From Candidatus Pelethomonas intestinigallinarum (lineage in GTDB: Bacteria > Bacillota > Clostridia > Oscillospirales > Oscillospiraceae): a DNA stretch of 6,549 nucleotides. The position numbers and the translations under genes were made by a program. Below, in pieces: positions 1-5,376 of the stretch (the first letter of the stretch is position 1; every line of letters begins with the position of its first letter). The notes under the pieces are model-generated. The model worked only from the letters and a program-made list of their open reading frames with translations. It ran no database searches and had not been told where the DNA came from. The stretch is taken from NCBI GenBank assembly GCA_018712665.1, contig DVGP01000231.1:1-6549 (forward strand). Direction: 5' to 3'.

Positions 1-1523
1 TGATCAGCAGAAATAGCAGTTGGACCTATGTGGACGGCTACATAGACGAAGGCCTGTCTGCAGCTACTACAAAGAAACGTGAGAACTTTCATCGCATGAT
101 CGAGGATGGAAAAGCGGGGCGGTTTGACCTGATCATTACGAAGGAGATTACCCGATTTGCCCGGAACACCCTGGATTCTATTCAGTACACCCGTGAACTG
201 CTCAATGCCGGGGTAGGCGTATTTTTCCAGAACGACAACATTAACACGCTGGATGAGGACAGTGAACTGCGGCTGACCATCATGTCGGGCATTGCCCAGG
301 ACGAATTACGTAAGCTGTCCAGCCGGGTGAAATTTGGCCACGCCCAGGCAATCAAGAAAAATGTAGTGCTGGGGAACAGCCGGATCTTCGGCTATGTGAA
401 GGACGGCGGGCGGCTGGTGATCGATGAGGACGAGGCTCCCATGGTTCGAGAGCTGTTCGATCTATACGCCTCAGGCCAGTATTCCATGAAGCAGATCGAA
501 ACTCTGTTTTGGGAAAAAGGCTATCGAAATCACAACGGGAAGAAGATCGCCCATACGACCATGTCCGGTATGATCTCCAATCCTAAGTACAAGGGGTACT
601 ATGTGGGCAACAAGGTCAAGGTCATTGATCTGTTCACCAAAAAGCAGAAGTTTTTACCCCCCGAGGAATGGGTCATGTTCAAGGACGAAACCGGGGAAAT
701 CGTTCCGGCCATTGTGGACGAGGCGCTGTGGGAACAGGCCAACAGGGTCCTGAAGAAGCGGAGTGAGGATGTCAAGGGCCGGCAGGGAGTCTGCAACCAC
801 GCCAATCTCCTGACCGGCAAGCTGTTCTGCACAGACTGCGGCACTGCTTACTATCGCCGGGAATCAGTGGATAGGCAGGGCCGCAAAAACAGCAAGTGGG
901 TCTGCTCCGGAAAGATCAAGAACGGGGCGGATGCCTGCGCTTCATTCCCCATCTACGAGGAGGAAATAAAGCCCCTGCTTTTTGAAGTGTTCAGTGAAAC
1001 AGAGGCTGACGCCGAGGCACTGATTGAGGAGTATATCGAGATGTATAAGTCCCTGGCAGACGGTGGGGATACCGCGAAGCAGATCGCCGCCCTGCGTGAC
1101 CAGGCAGACCTGGCGCACAAAAAGAAAAGCAAGCTGCTGGGCTACAACGCCGCCGGGCAGCTCTCCGATAGGGACTTTCTCTCCATGAACAAAGAGTGCG
1201 ATAAGGAGATCAGCGAGGCTGAACGGCAGATTTACGAGCTGGAACAGCAGCAGCTTTCCAGAGATGAATTTCGGAAACACATCGACACCATCCGCCGTGT
1301 TCTGCACGATGCCAGGCGGGATGCCGCGCAGGGAATCATCAACAAGGACTTTGTGGATCAGTATATTGACAAGATTTTTGTTACTCCAGAAGCAGACGGC
1401 TCCATGCGGCTGCAAATCAAGATCTTTACCGGAGAGACCACAGACAAGTATCTCCAGAATCTCAGACGTCGTACGGGACACACGTTCAAGAAGATGATCG
1501 AGTCCTACGAGAAGGGCCTGTAA
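1..1523 (+). CDS. Large serine recombinase (site-specific integrase), 5'-partial
   Basis: The enzyme cuts and rejoins DNA at attachment sites through a covalent serine intermediate, and usually integrates and excises phages or conjugative/mobilizable elements. The reading frame is open to the left edge: codons from position 3 read ISRNSSWTY, then continue from the GTG at 30. That GTG is therefore internal, and the true start and catalytic serine lie outside the window. Counting from codon 30, the rest of the resolvase fold is visible (ITKEITRFARN at 36-46 with the active-site-type arginines R42 and R45), then a Recombinase domain (about 115-200), a zinc ribbon (CTDC at 267-270, C292, C303) and a charged coiled-coil-like region (about 350-430). 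About 500 visible residues fit a family of roughly 500-600. Base composition is near half GC by eye, against about two thirds in the following genes, which suggests transfer. The family call is secure; the element type is unknown. Confidence 0.95.
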   Translation, partial: ISRNSSWTYVDGYIDEGLSAATTKKRENFHRMIEDGKAGRFDLIITKEITRFARNTLDSIQYTRELLNAGVGVFFQNDNINTLDEDSELRLTIMSGIAQDELRKLSSRVKFGHAQAIKKNVVLGNSRIFGYVKDGGRLVIDEDEAPMVRELFDLYASGQYSMKQIETLFWEKGYRNHNGKKIAHTTMSGMISNPKYKGYYVGNKVKVIDLFTKKQKFLPPEEWVMFKDETGEIVPAIVDEALWEQANRVLKKRSEDVKGRQGVCNHANLLTGKLFCTDCGTAYYRRESVDRQGRKNSKWVCSGKIKNGADACASFPIYEEEIKPLLFEVFSETEADAEALIEEYIEMYKSLADGGDTAKQIAALRDQADLAHKKKSKLLGYNAAGQLSDRDFLSMNKECDKEISEAERQIYELEQQQLSRDEFRKHIDTIRRVLHDARRDAAQGIINKDFVDQYIDKIFVTPEADGSMRLQIKIFTGETTDKYLQNLRRRTGHTFKKMIESYEKGL

Positions 1524-1538
1524 GGCGCTGTGGGACAA

Positions 1539-1577
1539 GGAGGGGACCGGCCGCACCGGCCCCCTCCCTCTATATTT
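1539..1577 (+). terminator. Intrinsic terminator after the recombinase gene
   Basis: GGAGGGGACCGG (1539-1550) pairs with CCGGCCCCCTCC (1556-1567) over 11 of 12 positions, with one A/C mismatch and a five-base CCGCA loop. A T-rich but imperfect tail (TCTATATTT) follows. It starts 15 bases past the recombinase stop. The weak U-tract makes it less certain than the other two terminators in the window. Confidence 0.7.
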
Positions 1578-1719
1578 CCCGGGAGCCTGCCCCCTCGTCA
1601 CGCCTGATTTTGACACCTGAAAAATCCGCCGGAGCTCTTTCCATCCGCCCTGCCCTGTGCTATACTGAATAGGAAATTTCACGCTGTGTACGTCCGTTTT
1701 CAGCGGGCGGGGAGGTCCT
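1578..1719. other. Intergenic region, possible mobile-element/chromosome junction
   Basis: No gene is visible between the recombinase terminator and the HD gene. The left part holds an orphan TTGACA (1610-1615) with no -10 box at proper distance; the right part holds the HD-gene promoter and its 5' leader. Base composition changes from mixed to GC-rich across this gap. Because large serine recombinase genes commonly lie close to one end of their element, an attachment site could be here. No repeat within the window marks it, so this is inference. Confidence 0.4.
1638..1666 (+). promoter_or_regulatory. SigA-type promoter with extended -10, upstream of the HD gene
   Basis: The -35 box is TTTCCA (1638-1643, 4 of 6 matches to TTGACA), followed by a 17-base spacer and TATACT (1661-1666, 5 of 6 matches to TATAAT). 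A TG at 1658-1659, one base before the hexamer, makes an extended -10. Transcription would start near 1673, giving a leader of about 47 bases. It probably drives both the HD gene and the DUF5662 gene. Confidence 0.65.
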
Positions 1720-2379
1720 ATGGTCACATATGAAGCCCTGCGGCGGGACGCCGCCGTCAACACCTACATCACCCGGGCCGACGAGTCCCTGTCCGCCCTG
1801 GGGTTCACCGAGCACAGCTTCCCCCACGTCTGCCGGGTGGCGGAGGTGGCGGGGCAGGTGCTGAAGGCCCTGGGCTACGACAGCCATCAGATCGAGCTGG
1901 CCAAGATCGCCGCCTACCTCCACGACATCGGCAATCTTGTCAACCGGGTGGACCACTCCCAGAGCGGGGCGGTGATGGCCTTCCGCATCCTGGACCACAT
2001 GGACATGGACGCCGCTGACGTGGCCACGGTGGTCTCCGCCATCGGCAACCACGACGAGGGCACCGGCGTGCCGGTGAACGCGGTGGCGGCGGCCCTGATC
2101 CTGGCGGACAAGTCCGACGTCCGCCGCAACCGCGTCCGCAACCGGGACATCGCCACCTTCGACATCCACGACCGGGTCAACTACTCCGTGGAGCGCAGCG
2201 AGCTGCGGATTCTGCCGGAGGAGAAGGTGGCCCGGCTGGAGCTCACCGTGGACACCCACTTCAGCTCTGTCATGGATTTCTTCGAGATCTTTCTCAAACG
2301 GATGCTCCTCTGCCGCAGGGCGGCGGAGCGGCTGGGCGTCACCTTCCAGCTGACCATCAACGGCCAGCAGGTGGTCTGA
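1720..2379 (+). CDS. HD-domain metal-dependent phosphohydrolase
   Basis: This 219-residue protein belongs to the HD superfamily, whose members hydrolyse phosphate esters or nucleotides with bound divalent metals. The substrate is not known to me. Likely metal ligands are H36, the H68-D69 pair in YLHDIGN, H111 in GNHDEGTG, and D130 in ILADKSD; H79 may also take part. The HD fold occupies about residues 30-140. Residues 145-219 form a separate tail ending in a hydrophobic strand-like segment. No signal peptide or membrane helix is seen, so it is probably cytoplasmic. ATG 1720 is chosen because GGAGG lies at 1711-1715; the four-base spacing is short but no better start is near. The SD of the next gene overlaps this stop codon, which suggests translational coupling. 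I recall it as a conserved uncharacterized clostridial HD protein; the family is certain, the role unknown. Confidence 0.9.
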   Translation: MVTYEALRRDAAVNTYITRADESLSALGFTEHSFPHVCRVAEVAGQVLKALGYDSHQIELAKIAAYLHDIGNLVNRVDHSQSGAVMAFRILDHMDMDAADVATVVSAIGNHDEGTGVPVNAVAAALILADKSDVRRNRVRNRDIATFDIHDRVNYSVERSELRILPEEKVARLELTVDTHFSSVMDFFEIFLKRMLLCRRAAERLGVTFQLTINGQQVV

Positions 2380-2390
2380 GGAGGGCCGCC

Positions 2391-2939
2391 ATGGGAAACT
2401 GGCGCGGGCATCTGAGGACCATCACCGCCCACAAGCTGCGGGTGATGAAGTACTGCTTCCGGGTGGGGCTGTACCGCCAGGGGCTGCTCCACGACCTGAG
2501 CAAGTACGGCCCCACGGAGTTCCGGATCGGGGTCAAATACTACCAGGGGGACCGGAGCCCCAACGAGATCGAACGGCTGGAGACGGGCCGGTCCACCGCC
2601 TGGCTCCACCACAAGGGCCGGAACAAGCACCACCTGGAGTACTGGATCGACTACTCCCCCACGGGGGACCACCGGATGTGCGGCATGGAGATGCCGGTGA
2701 ACTACGTGGTGGAGATGTTCTGCGACCGGATCGCGGCCTGCCAGATCTACCAGGGGGAGAAGTACACCGACGCCTCCCCCTGGGAGTACTACGACCGGTC
2801 CCGGGACCACTACCTGATCCACCCCAACACCGCCGCCCTGCTGGAGAAGCTGCTCCTCATGCTGCGGGACGAGGGGGAGGCGCGGATTCTGGCCTACATC
2901 CGCCGGGAGTTGGTGGGCCGGGGCGGGGCCTCATCTTGA
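2391..2939 (+). CDS. DUF5662 family protein, HD-like
   Basis: This 182-residue soluble protein matches my recollection of the DUF5662 family, from the block GLLHDLSKYGPTEF (31-44), the KYYQGDRSPNEIER stretch (49-62) and WLHHKGRNKHHLEYW (71-85). No function is established. H14, H34-D35, H73-H74, H80-H81 and D112 occur in an order like the ligands of HD phosphohydrolases (H...HD...H...H...D), so a metal-dependent hydrolase is a reasonable inference. The start is 11 bases after the upstream stop; the GAGGAGG ribosome binding site (2378-2384) lies partly inside that stop codon, so the two genes are probably co-translated. The C-terminus (about 147-175) is helical and rich in Leu, Arg and Glu. Codon use matches the HD gene and the rest of the chromosomal part. 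The family call is good; activity is untested. Confidence 0.85.
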   Translation: MGNWRGHLRTITAHKLRVMKYCFRVGLYRQGLLHDLSKYGPTEFRIGVKYYQGDRSPNEIERLETGRSTAWLHHKGRNKHHLEYWIDYSPTGDHRMCGMEMPVNYVVEMFCDRIAACQIYQGEKYTDASPWEYYDRSRDHYLIHPNTAALLEKLLLMLRDEGEARILAYIRRELVGRGGASS

Positions 2940-2965
2940 CAATGGGGCCCAGTGTAGGCTAAGAT
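2936..2965 (+). promoter_or_regulatory. Promoter for the csoR-type repressor gene
   Basis: A perfect -35 TTGACA (2936-2941) contains the TGA stop of the preceding gene. After an 18-base spacer comes TAAGAT (2960-2965, 4 of 6 matches to TATAAT). Transcription would begin near 2972. No inverted repeat like the one before the ATPase is seen here, so autoregulation through this promoter is not supported by the sequence. Confidence 0.7.
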
Positions 2966-2999
2966 ACAGTCAAATGAGGCAGAAGGAGGACAGCGGCCA

Positions 3000-3275
3000 A
3001 TGAGGCAGTGTATGGACGCGGACAATCTCCACCGCAGGCTGAAAAAGATCATCGGACAGGTTCAGGCCATTGACCGGATGGTGGACGAGGACGTGCCCTG
3101 CGAGGACGTTTTGGCCCAGATCAACGCCGCCAAGTCCGCCCTCCACCGGGTGGGACAGGTGGTGCTGGAGGGCCATATCAAGCACTGCGTCCGGGACGGC
3201 ATCGAGCACGGGGACGCGGACAAGACCATCGAGAGCTTCACCAAGGCGGTGGAGCGCTTCGCCAACATGACGTGA
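3000..3275 (+). CDS. csoR: CsoR-family metal-sensing transcriptional repressor
   Basis: This 91-residue all-helical repressor belongs to the CsoR/RcnR (DUF156) family, which binds operators as a tetramer and releases them on binding metal. The ligand set C34, H59, C63 keeps the spacing of Cu(I)-sensing CsoR (C36, H61, C65 in the Mycobacterium tuberculosis protein). It differs from the H-C-H-H set of RcnR and lacks only-thiol CstR character. The hallmark start RLKKIIGQVQAIDRM (13-27) is present. An extra cysteine, C4, sits in the N-terminal tail and could be a non-ligand. ATG 3000 is preceded by GGAGG at 2985-2989, ten bases away; M5 is a weaker alternative start. It has its own promoter and terminator, so it is transcribed apart from the ATPase it very likely controls. 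Cu(I) is the best-supported inducer, but metal choice in this family can differ. Confidence 0.93.
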   Translation: MRQCMDADNLHRRLKKIIGQVQAIDRMVDEDVPCEDVLAQINAAKSALHRVGQVVLEGHIKHCVRDGIEHGDADKTIESFTKAVERFANMT

Positions 3276-3310
3276 TCCACTCGCCCACAACGTATGGATC
3301 GTTTGATTGA

Positions 3311-3339
3311 GCCGGCTCCCCTGGGGAGCCGGCGTTTTT
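3311..3339 (+). terminator. Intrinsic terminator after csoR
   Basis: GCCGGCTCC (3311-3319) pairs perfectly with GGAGCCGGC (3325-3333) around a five-base CCTGG loop; one or two more G-C pairs could close the loop. G and TTTTT (3335-3339) follow. This is a canonical terminator and separates the repressor transcript from the ATPase promoter 17 bases downstream. Confidence 0.9.
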
Positions 3340-3355
3340 CTTCCCGCTGATGCTC

Positions 3356-3386
3356 TTGACACGAGCGGCCCCACATGGTATATAAT
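3356..3386 (+). promoter_or_regulatory. Promoter of the heavy-metal ATPase gene
   Basis: TTGACA (3356-3361) is a perfect -35 box. The -10 lies in TATATAAT (3379-3386), read either as TATATA with a 17-base spacer or as a perfect TATAAT (3381-3386) with a 19-base spacer. Long spacing would suit a strong promoter held in check by a repressor. Transcription is predicted to begin near 3391-3394. Confidence 0.85.
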
Positions 3387-3390
3387 ACTT

Positions 3391-3406
3391 ATACCCCTAT
3401 AGGTAT
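3391..3406 (+). promoter_or_regulatory. Putative CsoR operator
   Basis: ATACCCCTATAGGTAT has inverted ends, ATACC (3391-3395) and GGTAT (3402-3406), around CCTATA; the centre also contains the 8-base palindrome CCTATAGG (3396-3403). The G/C-tract flanked by TA resembles known CsoR operators such as the Bacillus subtilis copZA site (recalled, not searched). It covers the predicted transcription start and ends two bases before the SD of the ATPase, so bound repressor would block initiation. Confidence 0.7.
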
Positions 3407-3420
3407 TAGGAGGGAGAACT

Positions 3421-5304
3421 ATGAAGAAACTGACGGACAAGATTGAGGCGTTCCTGGAGTGGGGCGGCACCCGGCGGGAGGTGGTCCTGCTGGTGATCTC
3501 CGGGGCCGCCCTGCTGGCGAGCATTTTTGAGCTGGCGCCCCTGCCCTTTGATCCGGCGTGGGTGGCCATCGTACTGTGCGGCGTGCCCATCATCCTGGAG
3601 GCCTTCGTGGGGCTGGTCACCGCTTTCGACATCAAGGCCGACGTGCTGGTGTCCCTGGCCCTCATCGCCTCGGTGGCCATCGGGGAGGACTTCGCCGCCG
3701 GGGAGGTGGCTTTCATCATGCAGCTGGGCGCCCTGCTGGAGGACCTGACCGTGGCCCGGGCCCGGGCGGGGATCGAGCGGCTGGTCCACCTGACGCCCCA
3801 GACCGCCCGGGTCCTCCGGGACGGGAAGGAGGTCGTGGTTCCCGCCCAGGAGGTCGCGGTGGGGGAGCTGCTGCGGGTGCTGCCGGGGGAGACCATCCCG
3901 GTGGACGGAGTGCTGGTCTCCGGCCAGACCTCGGTGAACCAGGCGGTGATGACCGGGGAGTCCCTGCCGGTGGATAAAACCGTGGGGGACGAGGTCTCCA
4001 GCGGTACCGTCAACCAGTTCGGAGCCTTTGAGATGCGGGCTACCAAGGTGGGGGAGGACAGCTCTATCCAGCGGATGATCCGGCTGGTCCAGTCCGCCGA
4101 TGCGGGGAAAGCCAAGATCGTGGGGCTGGCGGACCGGTGGGCTACCTGGATCGTGGTGATCGCCCTCACTGCCGCCGTCCTCACCTGGCTCGTCACCGGC
4201 CTGGTGATCCGGGCGGTGACCATCCTGGTGGTGTTCTGCCCCTGCGCCCTGGTGCTGGCCACCCCAACGGCCATCATGGCCGCCATCGGCAACGCCACCA
4301 AGCATGGCTTCCTGGTCCGGGAGGGGGACGCCCTGGAGCGGCTGTCCGCTGTGTCCCACGTGGCCTTTGACAAGACCGGCACCCTCACCTACGGCAGACC
4401 ACAGGTGGCGGCGGTGGAGTCCTTCCTGCCGGCGTATCCGGAGGAGGCGCTCTACACCCTCTGTGCCGCGGCGGAGCAGCTCTCCGAGCACCCCCTGGGG
4501 AGGGCGGTGGTCCGCTCTCACGGCCAGGCGTCGGGCGCGCCCCTCCCGCCGGCGGAGGACTTTCAGATGATCCCCGGCCAGGGGGTGTCCGCTGCCATAG
4601 AGGGGAAGCGGGTCCTGGCGGGGAATGAGAAGCTGCTGCTGGCGGAGGGCGTGGCTCTCTCCGGTGAGCTGCGCCGGGCGGCGGCGAACCACCTGGACCG
4701 GGGCTGCACGGTGGTGTATGTGGCGGTGGACGGCGCGGCGGCGGGGCTGGTGGTCCTCTCAGACACCCTCCGGGAGGAGAGCGCCGCCATGGTGGAGAAG
4801 CTGGAGGGTCTGGGGGTGACCCCGGTGCTCCTCACCGGGGATCACGAGAGCGCCGCCTCGGCCATGGCCCACCGGCTGGGGATCGGGGAGGTCCACGCCG
4901 GGTGTCTGCCGGAGGATAAGCTGAAGTGGATCGCCGACCGGCAGGCCCGGGGCCAGGCGGTGTGCATGATCGGCGACGGAGTCAACGACGCCCCGGCCCT
5001 GAAGCGGGCGGACGTGGGCATCGCCATGGGCGGTGTGGGCAGCGACATCGCCGTGGACGCGGCGGACATCGCCCTGGTGGACGACGAGGTGAAGGAGCTG
5101 CCCCACCTGCTGGCCCTGTCCAGGCGGATGATGACCACCATCAAGGGCAACCTGATCTTCTCCATGGGCCTGAACTTCCTGGCTATCATCTTGGCCATCA
5201 TCGGCACCCTGAACCCGGTGGTGGGGGCCCTGGTCCACAACGCCGGCTCTGTGCTGGTGATCATCAACTCCGCCTTCCTGCTGACGTGGCGGGGGAAGGA
5301 GTAA
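3421..5304 (+). CDS. P1B-type heavy-metal-exporting ATPase without HMA domain
   Basis: This 627-residue inner-membrane pump uses ATP to expel a soft or transition metal. P-type marks are complete: TGES (178-181) in the actuator domain, phosphorylated D317 in DKTGT (317-321), the P1B-specific H357-P358 in SEHPLG, TGD (472-474) and GDGVND (518-523). C273-P274-C275 in helix 6 is the metal gate. Eight membrane helices are seen at about 20-38, 46-66, 70-88, 90-108, 240-260, 262-285, 577-597 and 601-622. The N-terminus starts almost directly at helix 1, so the usual HMA metal-binding domain is absent. Helix 8 reads HNAGS (606-610), unlike the MxxSS of CopA or DxG of ZntA, so metal specificity is unsure. 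GGAGGG (3409-3414), six bases before ATG, fixes the start. A CsoR-type repressor and operator lie upstream, favouring copper; zinc, cadmium or manganese remain possible. Confidence 0.95.
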   Translation: MKKLTDKIEAFLEWGGTRREVVLLVISGAALLASIFELAPLPFDPAWVAIVLCGVPIILEAFVGLVTAFDIKADVLVSLALIASVAIGEDFAAGEVAFIMQLGALLEDLTVARARAGIERLVHLTPQTARVLRDGKEVVVPAQEVAVGELLRVLPGETIPVDGVLVSGQTSVNQAVMTGESLPVDKTVGDEVSSGTVNQFGAFEMRATKVGEDSSIQRMIRLVQSADAGKAKIVGLADRWATWIVVIALTAAVLTWLVTGLVIRAVTILVVFCPCALVLATPTAIMAAIGNATKHGFLVREGDALERLSAVSHVAFDKTGTLTYGRPQVAAVESFLPAYPEEALYTLCAAAEQLSEHPLGRAVVRSHGQASGAPLPPAEDFQMIPGQGVSAAIEGKRVLAGNEKLLLAEGVALSGELRRAAANHLDRGCTVVYVAVDGAAAGLVVLSDTLREESAAMVEKLEGLGVTPVLLTGDHESAASAMAHRLGIGEVHAGCLPEDKLKWIADRQARGQAVCMIGDGVNDAPALKRADVGIAMGGVGSDIAVDAADIALVDDEVKELPHLLALSRRMMTTIKGNLIFSMGLNFLAIILAIIGTLNPVVGALVHNAGSVLVIINSAFLLTWRGKE

Positions 5305-5322
5305 GTCCGGGAGATTTACAGC

Positions 5323-5359
5323 AAAAGCCAGTGGGCGCTTCAGCGCCCACTGGCTTTTT
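5323..5359. terminator. Bidirectional intrinsic terminator between convergent genes
   Basis: A perfect 16-pair stem joins 5323-5338 and 5343-5358 across a TTCA loop. The right side ends in TTTTT (5355-5359) for plus-strand transcripts, and the four A bases at 5323-5326 give a U-run for minus-strand transcripts. It lies 18 bases after the ATPase stop and 17 bases past the pheT stop, so it can end both messages. Confidence 0.9.
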
Positions 5360-5376
5360 GTCGTTCAAATTTGATG

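Noticed and set aside
30..32. GTG at 30 as the recombinase start
   Set aside because: The frame stays open upstream to the window edge and those codons fit the serine-recombinase N-domain; the catalytic serine must lie before this point.
1610..1615. TTGACA as the -35 box of the HD-gene promoter
   Set aside because: The nearest good -10 (TATACT, 1661) is 45 bases away and nothing suitable lies 16-19 bases downstream.
942..1763. Minus-strand open frame spanning the recombinase end and the intergenic gap
   Set aside because: It is antisense to the recombinase and runs through its terminator and the HD promoter; no domain is visible.
2970..4388. Long minus-strand open frame of 472 codons opposite csoR and the ATPase
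   Set aside because: Its product is Ser/Thr/Arg-rich low-complexity sequence with no recognizable domain, and it lies opposite two well-supported genes; GC-rich codon use commonly keeps such antisense frames open.
3406..4692. Second long minus-strand open frame of 428 codons opposite the ATPase
   Set aside because: The product is dominated by His, Gly, Arg, Gln and Pro with no domain, as expected for the complement of a GC-rich gene.
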